Positions 34,101 to 46,600 of a DNA stretch of 64,000 nucleotides are shown in pieces; positions within the stretch are counted from its first letter, which is position 1; each line of letters opens with the position of its first letter. The notes beneath the pieces were generated by a model. That model did no database searches. It worked only from the letters and a program-made list of their open reading frames with translations, and was not told where the DNA came from. The DNA comes from Eudorina sp. 2006-703-Eu-15 (lineage: Eukaryota; Chlorophyta; Chlorophyceae; Chlamydomonadales; Volvocaceae), in contig BDSI01000008.1 in the NCBI GenBank assembly GCA_003117195.1, positions 1 to 64,000 on the forward strand. Reading direction: 5' to 3'. Both the position numbers and the translations under genes were made by a program.

Positions 34101-37100
34101 CCTTGGCGCTCTCTCTCCCTGTCAGGGCTTGTACAGCCTGCAGGCCGCGCAGCGCCTGGAGACCATCACGACCGCCCAGCAGGCCGCCGCCTTCGCCGCC
34201 ATGGGTCTCAACCTCACCGCCTACAACGCGGTCATGGTCGTGGCGCCGCCCGCAGCCAACTCGACCGCCAACTCGACCGCCAACCCCACTTCCAGCAGTC
34301 CCTCCGTCGCCGCGCGCGCGCCACCTCCCGCGGCGCTGTCGAACACGACGGCGCAGCCCTTCAACCTGAGCCAGCCGCTGATGGGCTCCATCATAGCGGC
34401 CAACTCCGCCATCGTGGGGCTGATCTACGCCTCCAGGTGTGGAGGAGGATCTGGATTTCGGGCTTCTATCCGCAGACGCGGCGTGTCCTTTCACGCTCCC
34501 TTGACACACGCACGGATCCGCGTCCCAGGACCTAACTCGAATGCTGCCATTTCCGCCTCGCGCCTCTCAAGAGTCTGAGGGGGCCAATCGTGCGTTCGCG
34601 TGATGCGTCCGCGTCCCGCAGGGCCCTTTTCGCCACCTCCTGCCAGTACGCGTACGACATCGCCAGCACCGAGACGGCCAACAGCTTCACGGCCACGCTC
34701 ACCACGTACGCGCTGGCCTTGGAGGCGACGGCGAGCCCCGGCGGGTGGGTCCCTGTCCGGGGCCCTGGAGCGGGGGAGTTTCAGGGGGTTTGGGAGCGGC
34801 GAGGTCGGCTCTGGGGCCGTGCGTACTGTCTTGACGGCGAGCCTCGTCGGTTAGGTCGAGGGGCCAACAACAGCTAGGGTCGTAGAGAACGAGCGGGGAA
34901 GGCACTGAGGCGGACCAGAGCGGGTTCTGGACCGGTTCGCAGCCGGTCGCACGAATTTTTGCTGCCTGATTGCAGAGGCGCAGGGAGTCTGATTTCTTCC
35001 CAGGGGTCCAGGGGGCTGTGCAGTCCCCTGTCCTGGTTTCGGAGCTGCGTTTGCCGCATCCGATCGGTGCCCCCACTCCGCGACACCTCCACCTGCCGGC
35101 CTGAGTGTGAAGAGCTCCCCCACGGTCCTGCCTTGTGGGCGCGTGGCAGGGTGCTGAACCTGACAGCCTCCGCGCGGCTCGAGAACATCTTCAACTTCGT
35201 CGCCAAGGCGTGTTACTTCAACAGCACGGCGGAGCTTGCGGGCGCTGTCACGGTGGGCTGGGGTTGGGCTTTGTCCATGCGTCTGTGTGTGCTTCGATAA
35301 GAAACCCTCTGTGTGTTCAATGAGAAGCCCACCCATAACCACCCAGGCCCGGATACTTACCAAAACCTGCGATTTACTAACCACTGGCAACACAACAGGA
35401 CAAACAGGACAGCCAAACAAGACGACCGCGCCACGACCAGTGCGCATAGCAAGCACGGGCGTAGCAACAGGGAACTATGGAAAGCGGACGGGTGGAACAG
35501 ATATATTACCTGTGTGTGTGACCGAACGTCTGTGCCCGGGCAAGCCATGGTATCCGCGCGGCTTGATGTGTGTGCAGCACGTGCTTCCTTGACGACGGGG
35601 ATGCGGCGGTCATCGGAAGCACCGCTGCGCTGCGCCCGGTCCCTGCTGGGCCTGGCAGGGTTTCATCGCCTGCGACATCGTAGCGTGTGTAGCTCGTCAC
35701 CGGCTGCCGGGTGTCTTGACTGACCGCCGCGCGCCCGTGTGTGCCCACTGCCGCCTGGGGAGTGTCGGAATGAAGTGCATTGTCCCACGGGGTCTGACCG
35801 GGGATTGTCCCACGGGTCTTTCCGCACACCGTGCTGCTGTTGTCCGTCATTCCCACCCGCAGTCGCTCGCAACCGGTACCTTCCTGTCGGGGGGCAGTGC
35901 CAGTGCCATCGGCGCCGCCGCCACCGCCAGTGGCGCCGGCCGCCGCCGCCGCAGCAGCCTCCAGCTCGCCGCCAGCCCGGCGCCCCGCCTCGGCAGCGTC
36001 CCCTACCTAGAGGCGTCGCTCGGGGTCCCCACCATCCGCCGCATGGCAGCTGACCTGGTCAGCCGCGGTGTCACGGCGCCGCCAGCTCTGCTACTGCTAC
36101 GGCAGGGCCCCGAGCTACAGCCATCCGATGACCCCGACCGTGACTCAATCCTGGGCAGTGCGGAGCGCCTCCCACGCACCGCGGATCCGGATCCAGATCC
36201 AGTGCCGGATCGGGTTCCACTGTCCGGTGACCCAGAGGGTTTATCTGGGGACAAGTGCGATGGCGCTGGTGGCAGTGGTCGCAGCAACAGCAGCGCCGGA
36301 GGAGCTGATGTGGAAGAATGCGGACGCGTTGCCCAGCAGCTGCAGCAGCAGCAGCAGCAGCAACGGGTGACCCCACGGCGCCTGGCGGTGTACGTCGACA
36401 ATAAAGATATCGGCGTAGTGTGCAGCAAGGTCGCCGAGGTGGGCTGGTTGTGGTGGCGGTGCTGCGGGTGGTGCTGCGGGTGCTTCGGCGCCGCCGCCGT
36501 GCATGCCCTTCTTCCCACGCGGCTTGTGCTGCGCCACCCGGGGGGGTCCGCCTTCCTGTATAGCCTGCTGGCGCCTTCCTGTCGCCGGTCGGTCGGTCGG
36601 CCAACCCACACAGACTGGGTGTGTCTGCGCTGTTTGTCTTTTTAATAAACCCACACAGGCTGGACCCTCCTCCCGTCCCCTCTCCCGTGGCCTTGCGCCC
36701 CCGTCCCTCCCCCGCGGCCCCGCCCCTGCGGCCCCGCCCCGACAGGTGCTGGCGGGCATGAACACCAAGCTGCAGGCGGTGCAGAACAAGTCGAATGCGG
36801 CCGCGGCCGCGGCCTCGCCGGCGGGTACCAACCTGACGGACCTGGTGGTGAATGCCACGCAGCTGGGTTACGTGGGGCAGCAGAGCTTCTACGCGGAGCT
36901 GTCCGCGGTGAGCGGGGAGGGGAGCTGCTGGGGTTGCGCGGTGAACGCGAGGGGCTGTCGGGGCCGGCGTCGGGGTGAGCTCCAGGGAGGCTGGGGTAGC
37001 GGTGAGCTCGACGACTGACTGCGGGGGTCGGGGTTGGGGTGAGCTCGACGACTAAACACGGTTAAACCCTAGCTCGACGACTGGCGGGGTCTCGGAGACA

Positions 37101-40100
37101 AGGGCAGGCTGACGCGCGGCGGGGGCACCTGCCAGTGACCCGCGGGTCCGGGCCCGAGTGTGGCGAGGCCATCCATCACCGGTGACGCGGATCGTCGCGT
37201 TTGGGGAGGTAAGCGGGGGGCGTGGAGGCGCCCCCTGACACCGACCCCACGCCGGCGCCCGCCTCGGCTGTCTCGCCCCGTGCTACCCTTCCCCGGTCGC
37301 CCGGTGCCTCCGTCGCCCGGTGGTGTATTTCCCGTGTTGTCGATTCTGTGTTGCGCCACTGGTCCCCGACTGGAGAGAACCGCCAGGCAGCCGCTGAGGT
37401 CTGTTCCGCTGCCGCCGTGCCGCCCGGAGACGACCCCTCCACACTACTTCCCCTTCGCTTTATGGGTCGGGTCAAGCACTGGGTATGTTTATTTACGCAC
37501 ACCGGCAACTCTAGCGCACTGCTCTGCCCCTTGCATGTCAAGCACGCCTGTTCTGCCTACCTACGACCACTGCGTCCCCTTGATACGCTGGGTCTAGGGT
37601 TCGGACTTTCCCACCTAACCTAAACTAACCTAAGCTAAGCCCCGCAACGCGCGGTGTCATCAGGTCATGTCGGCGTCGTACAGCGACGGCCTCAAACTGG
37701 CGGTCGCCATTCAGAACCTCGGCGCCCGGTACACGGGGGACGCCCTGGTGCAGCGCATGGCGGAGGCGCCCATCAACAGAGGTGGGTCGCCACACGGTGT
37801 GTCTTAACACAGCGTAGCGCAGCGTAGCGTAGATCTTATGGCTTAAATAACTGTTCCTTTTAAGGGTGTGTGTGTAGTTCTTTCGAATCTTTGGGCCAGC
37901 ATTACGGCTCTTTTGAATCTTGGGGCCAGCGTTACGGCTGAGGGAGATACTGCGGCTGACGCACGCCAGGCGCCCGGCCGTTGTGCCGTCCCTGCCTGAA
38001 TGTCACCCGCCCCTGCCTGAATGTCATCCGTCCCTGCCTGAATGTCATCCGTCCCTACCTGAATGTCACCCGTCCCTGCCTGAATTCCGTGGCCTCCTGA
38101 CTCTCCTCCGCCCCGCAGCGCTGATCTGCTCAGCGGCAGGGGCGCGGTGCGTGAACAGCACCGCCTCGCCGCCCCCGCCTGCCTCCGGCGGCAGCACCAG
38201 CGGCAAGAAGAAGAGCAATACGGCGCTGTACGTGGGCGTCGGCGTGGGGATCGGCCTTGGCGTCGTGGCGGCGGTGCTGCTGGGGTGGTGGCTGGTGTGG
38301 CGGGCGCTGCGCAAGCGGCAGGTGAGGCGGCCGTGGCGCAGAGGGAGGGGAAGTTGGCACGGCCTCGGCTCTCTAGGGTTTGGTGGGGTTTGTTTACAGC
38401 TGTCCGATGTGTAGCCCGGTTCCAAGCAAGCCCTGTTCCTGCGGTGCCGCATTGCAGATATATCTGCAGAGACCTTGCAAGGATGATCACGGAGATCTGG
38501 ATAGATCTCTGCGGGGGGGGGACGAACTGCTCGCAGTAGGCGGGGTTGGCGCCGACAAGGTGTAGTGGTGTTTAGATAAGAGACGTGCAGTGGTGTGTGA
38601 AGTCGCAAGTGTGTGTGGCGGACTGGGTGGGCCGTCGAGGGTGGCTGCCGCCGCAGTGCCGGCGGGGCGCTGACACGTTCCGGGGTGTGTCCATCCCACC
38701 TAGAAGCCCTGACTCGTTCTCCACCTCCACGTCGCCAAGGCACCGTTTGGGCGGGCCGGGCTCCTCGGCAGTCACGGAGCGGCCTCAACTCGGATGCGCG
38801 CACCCCTCCGCCCTCCCTGACCCCGCAGGTGACCCAGGCCGTGGTCAAGACCTTCCAGCAGGGGGACATGCACAGCATGCCGCTGCGGATGGCGTCCACC
38901 CTGCCCTTGGCGGGCCAGCAGAACGTGCGGCAGGTGCGGCGGCGGGGGGGATAGGAAATGGGGGGGAGGGGAGGCGGCACGGGGAGTGGGGCGGCACGGG
39001 GCGTGGGGCCGCATGGGGAGTGTACGACGGCCGGGACGGGCCCGGCTGTGCGGCCTGTGGTGGGGAGCCAACCCGGGGAGTGGGGTCGGGGGCGTCGGTG
39101 GCCGTGGGGGTTGAAGAGAAGCCCCACGTCCGGAATGCAACCCGGCTCGTGAGGGGCTTTCCGGGTGAGGCACCCCGGGGGGCAGCGCGTGAAGGACGTG
39201 TCGCAAAGCTCCTCAAGGGCCGTACCCGCCGGGGTTCGGGAGGGCCGCGGTGCACGCTGGCATGTCGCCCGCGCTCCAAGTTATCATTTCCTCTCAACAG
39301 CAGCTTCTTTTTCTTCTGAAGACGGTGTGGCACACCAAGACAAGAGGCCTCTGTCACCTGTAACAAACAACGTGCCCGGACCTCAGTTTTCCTCATGCCT
39401 CCTACACGGGGTACACTGCCCTGCCCGTTCTGCGATCAATCGCCGCCGCCGCCGCATCGCAGAGCCAGGCCATGGACACCTACCACTCGCTGGTCCCCGC
39501 CGCGCTGGGGTCGGACCCCACCGTCGCGACCGACTACCCGCTCTACCCCGGCCACTACAACAACGCCACCTTCAACTCCTCGCTCAACACAACCTACCGC
39601 AATACCATGATGGCGTCCACGGCCGGCGGCGCGTCCGCGCCGTCGGGCGCCATGTCGCTCAACATGTCGCTGCCGCTGCCCCGCTTCCCGACACCGGGGG
39701 CGGTCGGAGGCGCCGCGCAGGGCCGCCCGCCGTCGGGGCCCATGCAGCAGCATCAGGGGCAGGGGCAGCCGGGGGGCACGCCGTCGCAGCAGCTGACGTC
39801 CAGTTTGGGCCCCTTCAATAAGACGTACGCCAACGCCGCCTACGTCTCGGCGGAGGCGGCGGACGCCGCCGCGCAGCGAGACACCAACAACCTCGGCGGC
39901 AGCCATTCGAACAACCGCAGCAGACGTCTGAACCAGACGGCCTCGCACGTGACGGGCCCGAACGCGCCCGGCGCTGCGGGGGGCAGCTGGAGCAGCGAGG
40001 TCGCCGCCGCCGGCGGCAGGCCTTCGCTGCCGCAGCAGCACCCGCACCCTCAGCACCCTCAGCAGCAGCAGCTGCCCCCCGTGGGTCCACCTCGTTCGCT

Positions 40101-40395
40101 GGGAGGGCTCGGAAGCTCCGGAGACAGCGGGGTTGGCGGTCCTGGCGGCCAGCTGAACGCCTCGTTGCCTCACGGTGGGCTCAACAGCACGTTGAATGGG
40201 ACGATGGGTGGGCGCCGTACAGGTCTGCCGCCGCTGGCGTCGTACACGTCCGTCACCAACACGGCCGCGCCGACGGCGGCGCTGAACGCCTCCCTGCGGA
40301 CCATCCCCGTCAACACCGCCTTCAACTCGTCCCTGCGGCCGCCGTCGTCACACGCGTCCCTTTCGCTGCCCGGGCGACAGTCGGACCGACCCTGA
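31195..40395 (+). CDS. Large sequon-rich type I membrane protein
   Basis: Thirteen exons: 31195-31270, 31454-31623, 31823-32761, 33187-33612, 34126-34436, 34622-34744, 35150-35252, 35863-36438, 36746-36907, 37664-37781, 38119-38321, 38829-38933 and 39463-40395. All phases agree and give about 1414 residues. Residues 1-25 are a signal peptide (VAILFATVSCFVVTYWAHG). The ectodomain (to about 1035) has many N-x-S/T sequons, Ala-rich helical stretches, Pro-rich linkers and few cysteines. One helix follows at about 1037-1062 (ALYVGVGVGIGLGVVAAVLL), then WRALRKRQ. The tail of about 350 residues is Asn/Ser/Gln/Pro-rich, with repeated LNASL and FNSSL motifs. A cell-surface, adhesin- or receptor-like role is inferred from layout only; I recognise no catalytic domain. 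The stop is followed by TGTAA at about 40596, the poly(A) signal used in green algae. Confidence 0.82.
32868..32940 (+). mobile_element. Decayed CA-tail-family retroposon in an intron
   Basis: It holds CAGGGCTGGGTTAGCAGCCC and GGCCGGCGTCGCCC, the same blocks as the copies at 15.9 and 18.2 kb. The CA tail is missing. It lies in the intron between 32761 and 33187. Confidence 0.45.
37975..38090 (+). repeat. 20-bp minisatellite before the transmembrane exon
   Basis: About five units of the form GTCCCTGCCTGAATGTCATC run up to about 28 bp before the acceptor at 38116-38118. It is intronic to the gene at 31195-40395, so changes in copy number would alter the branch-point region of the intron before the transmembrane exon. 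Confidence 0.8.
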
Positions 40396-41184
40396 CCCAC
40401 GGGTCAGTCCGTCGGGCCGGCCTTGACCCTCGGGTCGGTCCGTTCTCCGTTGGGCCGGTCCGTCCTGCCGTCTGGGCTTCTCATTGCCGCACGGAAGCTC
40501 CCGCAGCTCGGGCCTTGCGAAGGCTTTCACACCCGAGGGTCACCAGGGACGCACTGTCTACGCGTGTGTGTATAGCGCGGAAACCCGGGCGTGTGTGTAA
40601 GAGCAACTGAGCCGCGAGAAGTGAATGTATGTGTGTTTGTGTGTTGTTCAACCCCCGAGCGTCGCGATTGTTTGGCAGCAGGCATGTGCATCGGGGCGCT
40701 GCTCGGCCTGGCTGTGGTAGTTCCCAGCAGTGAGGGGTGCGTGGGACGGTTTCTGCGCACACCCGGGGCAGCGGATAACCATCAAACGTCAACCGCTGGA
40801 GCAACTGACCGTATGTACCCATGGACGATGGACCCTACTGCGGAGGTCCGGGACCGTGTCTCGTCGGGTGACCGTCTTGGCGCTGTCGCCGCCGAGTTGG
40901 GGCGCATCCCCCTGGGGGGACTTGGCCGCGTGCCGGGGGCTGTGCTGTGTTGTCGGTGCCCAGCGCCTGGCGGTCTGGGTCCGGCGGATAGCCGCGGACT
41001 GTTGCCCGGCCGGGAGGTTGCCTAGCACACACAATTCAGCACACATACCGGCGCACAAACACACAGCTCAGTTTTCTTAACACTGCTTGGTCCTCCACAA
41101 CACACAGACACATACACACACACACACCGCCGGGCGAGCTTCTCATATAACACGCACTGCCGGCTGTGGTATAAGGTACGCTGA

Positions 41185-41215
<31 letters not shown>

Positions 41216-43604
41216 GGGACATCGTCTGCGTTTTGCGGCATGTCGACCGTGTTGCGTGTACGACATCGACCTGACGGGGCGCTGCCCTAGCCAGTCGCCG
41301 GCATTGTATCGTCTTGCTCAACACCCGCGCACTCGACGTCGCCCGTCAGAACTGCGCCCCACGTGTCTCCTTGTATGCGAAGTAGCATGTACGTTGGTTT
41401 GGGGGGCCATCATCATGGCAGATATAAAAGACATGTCGCACGACGACGACGCATGTCTCACGCAAACCACTCGAGATAAATTGAGATTGGCGCGGCCGGA
41501 AATGGTCGACACGGCCGGACGTACTGTGACTTACTTGTGTTTTTTGTCTGTGTGTTCGTCTGTGCGCCTGCTCCCCGTGATTCCTGATTTCGTTGTCTGT
41601 GCTATCACGTACCGTATCAGAGGGGCTGTGGGCCCAACGGCCGAGGGCCACAGCCGCGCGCTGACCCTGCACCGAGGTGCTGACCTGTCGCCGAGTCTTC
41701 CTCCTCGTGCGCTGGAGGGGTCCCAGAGATCAAGTAAGGGGAGGTATGGCGTGATTGGCCGATGGATGGATGAAGAATGAATGAATGAATCGATGAATGG
41801 ATGATTAATGGTTCGGACACCAAAAGGGGATGGGACAGGGCGGGACGGGGACGGAGAGGAAAGGGAGTTTTGGTACGTTGACGAGCTGCAGTGCGGGATT
41901 GCGGGGCACACCGTGGTACATGGCTGGAGGGGAGAGGGAACAGGCTGGAGGGGACGGCGGGTCGCACCGCACTTCTCGAGAGGGAACAGCTGAGCTCCCG
42001 TCTGGACTCCTTTGGGCGACTGGCTCACGGGGACCGTAGAAGGGGGGTCGGAATGGGAGGTCACTGGCGGGGCGGGGCGGGGTGTTGTTGGGGTGTAGGG
42101 TTGGTCGGTCTCGATGGCGGTGGGATCAATGCCATCTAGCTATCGCAAAAGATGTTGTGCGCCGCCTGCCTGGGGCAGCCAGCACCCTCACTCCCGCACT
42201 CCCTCCCTCCCTCAGTCACTAAGGTACCGCAGTCAAGGTGGTCCGGAGGGTCGTCCGGGTCCGGTGAGGGAGGCACACCGGGGCCGTAGAGGAGGGCCGA
42301 GCGGCCAGGCCACGTCGTGGCACCCAGCTCCCAAGGCTGTACCGTATTGCGTTGTACTTGCTGTATTATTCTTACTTCTTGGACCTGTTCATTTATGGGT
42401 TCGAGACAACTGGCGGATGCGTGTGTGGGGGGGTTGGATATCGTACGTGGGACACACGTGCGACCGTCCCGTACATTTGGTCGTTAGTCGGTACCTCCTG
42501 CGGTCGTTAGTCCGTACGACATGCCGTACTCCAGGCCACGCATCCGTTTGGCTCGACACGTGCTGGCGTCAACCGACACGAGTTGCCGCCCGCCCGCCCA
42601 CGTAACGTAGCCCTCCTTCCCGCCTTCACGGTCACCTGCTGGCCTCTGCATGCAGCCTGGCGCCAGGCGGGGTGCACCGTGCTGACAGTCGGCCCATGGG
42701 TAATATGACCGCACGGCCGATAAGGACTGACCGCTGAATTTTACCGCGGTGCACAGAGTTGATTTGCACATGGTTGTGAAATGCGCAAGCTTCCTCGCAC
42801 GCTTGCTGACGTAACACGTGAAGTGACATCTGCCAAACGTTACATGTCCATGGCCCAGAACCCACCGTGGCGCTCAGATAGCTTGTTGAGGCCATGGGTT
42901 GAGCCAACCTCAGCACACCACCTGCACCGTAGCTGTGCCCAGCTACCGTATGCCCAGTGCGCCGTAAGGGCGACTGTGTGTGTGTGCGTGCCTGCGCGGC
43001 ATTTGTGCGTTGAGGGGCCCTCTCCCAGCCATCCCGCGAGCAAGCCCCCGGGCCCTAGGTCCGGCCGGTACGACTGGCTCGGCTGCGCAGCATTACTAGA
43101 TGACACAGCTCCGGCCGGGCTCGGCAGCGCAGCAAACTCAAATCGATGTAGCTGCTGGGCTTGCTGGGGGTCAAGGCGATGTCAAGGCTTAGCTCGCTCG
43201 TTCTGCGAGTAGGCCGTTCGTCAACCCTTCAACCTGGAATAGCATTCGTGTATCGGGTTCCATCCGCACATGTACCAACGTCGGCAGCGGGAGTGCGTGC
43301 TGGCTTATTCGCATGCGCTGCGCTGGATTCCATCCCACCACTGCGACCCCAGCCGCTGGTGGGCGATGCACGGCGAGGCCGGCGCGAAGGGCACTCGGGC
43401 GCAGCCGGCCTCCTGCCGCTTCCCCCCGACCTGCTGCCCGCTCTCGTCCCCCTCCTCCTCCCGCCGCTCCAACTGCACCCGACGGGCCCTGGGCCGCCGA
43501 CCGGCTCGCTCCGAAGCCGGAACGGAGCAGCTGCTTGCAGTACAGGCAGTAGGCCCTGTCCTTACGGTACGGGCCCTGTCCACACGGCGCGACGACTGCA
43601 GCTC
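40396..43604. other. 3.2 kb intergenic region between convergent genes
   Basis: It separates the 3' end of the plus-strand gene (40395) from the 3' end of the minus-strand helicase gene (43605). It holds a TG-rich element (40561-40610), a (CA)n run (about 41106-41127), a (GT)n run (about 41184-41211), and an ATGAATGAATGAAT-type run near 41770-41800. A short frame at about 41415 (MADIKDMSHDDDACLTQTTR) looks ordinary in composition but has no supporting splice context. I see no supported gene. Confidence 0.45.
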
Positions 43605-46600
43605 TCACGCGCCCGCGGCTCGCGTGCCCTCACCGAACTCCAGCGCCACAAGCCGGAACAGCCGAGCCACCATCAGTGCACTGCGCAGCGCGGCCTCCCT
43701 GCCCGAGCTCGCCTTCGGCAGGCCCTGCAGCCGCTGGAGCTCCCGCTCCAACTCAGCGGCCCGCACGGCGCCCTCGCTGCCGCTGTTGCTGCCGCCGGCG
43801 GCGGCAGCGCCGCCGGGCGCCGGCCGCCGCCGGGGGCCGAGGCTGTCGTCGCCCTCCAGCTCCGCCGCCAGCTCCTCCTCATCGACGTCTGCGCCTGGGC
43901 TTCTCGAAGCTGCTGCTGCTGCGGCGGCGACGGCGAGCTCCAGGGCCAGAGCGGTTGCATTCAGGATGCCCTTCGCTGAGGTCAGCAGGTCCCAGACGTC
44001 GCCCTCGCGGATCTGTCGAGGTGGACCACAGGGAACATGCATGGAGGTGCAGGGGGGAGGGCAGGAGGATGAAGGGGCGCAGGAGAGGTGCTTAGGGATA
44101 CATGTAGTCACAGGTAATACGATGCGGTACACCAAGCAAGTCGAGGCAGGCCAGGTGTACCCCCTCCTGGCCAGGAGGGGTTACACCAAGACCAGGCAGG
44201 GCAGGAGATAGCATGGATTCCAGCAAGGGCGGAAGTGCCTCCGGGGTGTGGGATAATTGGGTGCCGTTTGGGTGTCGGAAGGAAGATACAATGTGCGCGT
44301 GAGGCTGACCTTAACTCAGGCCGGCCAAGGAGAACACGGAGAGCCGTACGGGCCACCCCTGCAGAGCCGCAAGTACGACTCGTGCACAGCTCACTCTCCC
44401 GCTATGCTCCGCGCCCCCGCCTCTGCCCACCTGGTTGTCTCGTGTCAGGGGCTTCACGGATGGGTTTCTGTAGAAGTCGTACATCCAGGCGTTAAGCGGC
44501 TGCTCCAGGCCGTACCGGTTGGTCAGCTCCAGAACCGGGATAGCCTTGGCCTGAGTGGGCGGGCGAGGGTGAGTGGGCGGGTGAGTGAGCGGGTGAGTGA
44601 GCGGGTGGGCGGGCGAGGGTGAGTGAGCGGGTGAGTGGGCGGGTGGGCTGGCTCAGACGCTGGATCGCAGCAGTCAAAGTGTTTCTCCATTCGCAGTTTG
44701 TGAATAGCAAGGAGGCTTCAGCTGTCGCCGATGACCCGCAGGGTCCATTTCCAACGAACCTCATTCAATACATGTGGAAAGGAGGTCGTCGTCCTAGCTA
44801 CGTACAGCGCATGGATCCAGCCACTGCCAGCCACCTGACAAATCGCTCGGCGCGTGTCCACTGCAAAACACCAACCGCGCTGCGACAGCTTCTGCGACCG
44901 AAACTGCCACACCGCCATCAACGGTGCACGACAGGGGCCACACACCCCACAGAGGCACACGGTGTGCACTGAGAACCGTACGTACCTGCAGCTCAATTTC
45001 TTGCCGTACACAGCCCAACAGCTCCGAAACCGAGTCGAAGTCGTCCCCGGCGCCGCTGAGCGCCATGAAGGGCGAGCAGGCGAGGAGGTGCCGCCGCATG
45101 CGGCCCAGCACCCACCGGAGGCTGCCCGCGGCCGCCGCCGCCGGCGGGGGGGCGGCAGCGGGCGTCGCGGCGGGCTGAGTGCCCCCGATGACGCGGGCGT
45201 CGCACGTGGTGTTGGCGTCCGCGTCTGCCGTCGACGCTGTCGACGCTGTCGACGCCGTCGACGCTGCCATCGCTGCAGCCGAAGGAGAGTCCGCGGGCTG
45301 TATGACGAGCCCGGAGAGGGGCAGCGTTGGGCTACTGGCTTCGCCTGCTGCCGTCTGTTGGCGCTGCTGCCACGTGTAGTTGAGGACGTAGGCCACCGCC
45401 GCCTGGAGCCCCTCCTGGTTGTACCTGGGCAGGAGTCGGAGGATGGACGGACGGACATATGGGCGGATGGGCGGACAGCGGCAATCCAGGATCTGCTGCC
45501 CCTGCAACTGCAACTGCAACTGCAACTGCCGCTCACCGGCGGATGCAAGCCGCTGCCTCGCTGCCCAGGGGCGGTAGCTTCACCACCGAGGACGTGGTCC
45601 CGGCGAAGTCGCCCGACCGCACACGGACCTCCAGGCTGGGTGACAGCGGTATCCTGTTGTCGACGGGACAGGGTGTACGGCATGGTACGGCATGCCGATA
45701 TCACTTGTCAGCACGGGGCACCAGGGGACTAACAGGCGCTCCCGCAGGTCCATTCCCTCCAGACGGCACCGCGATCAGCATCAGCCTCCGTCCCCGGCTG
45801 GGTCGAAGGCTGTGTTTTACTCCCCATGTCCCCATCCCTCATCTCCCCATCTCCCCAAGAATACATCTCTCCCAAATACATACATCCACCCTCGTATCCC
45901 CATCTCCGCAGCATCTCTCCAGGGGGGGCCCGGGGGACGTCCAGCAGAGCACCCTCCGCAGGCAGCGCCCGTCGCTGGGAACCCAACAACCCACCTCAGA
46001 AAGACGTGCGCAATCAGCGCCATCGCCGCCTCCTTCAACGCAGCGCCCCGCAGCTCCTCACACATCCGCCCGAACACGCCCGCGTGCAGCAGCCGACACA
46101 GCACCAGGTTCGCCGGCTCCGTCCAGAACAGGTGCGTCGCCAGCCCCGCCAGGCCCCGCAGCCGCCCCGTCTGCTCGTCCAGCATTCGGTTCCGGAGCAA
46201 CTGGACGATCGCCAGCCGGAGCGTGTGCCGCATCAGCTCGCGGGGCCGCCGCACATGCACGCCGGCGGCCGGCGGCGGGGCATCGTCCCCGTTATCCCCT
46301 GCGGGCGCTCGAGCAGTTGCAGTTGCTGCAGGTGCCGCCGCTGCTGCCGGTGCAGCCGAGGGCTGGGGCCGCAGCTGCCCGGAGGTGTGCGCGGCCGCCG
46401 GATCCGCCGGCTCCGCCGCCGCTGGCGGCGCCGCGTACGACGGAGCGTTGTACGGCGTGATGCTTGGCGGTGACTGCCACCGCGTGTGCTTTGCGGCCAT
46501 GAACGGCTCGGCGATGATCTTGAGGGTGAGGTCTACGGCGGGGCTGCCCGAGGGCCCGCCGGCACCACCGTCCTTGCCGGCCTTGCTGCTGCTGCTGCCG

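Noticed and set aside
43270..44211. Plus-strand 313-codon frame
   Set aside because: Antisense to the last helicase exon and its 3' flank; composition is that of the reverse complement of an Ala/Glu-rich exon.
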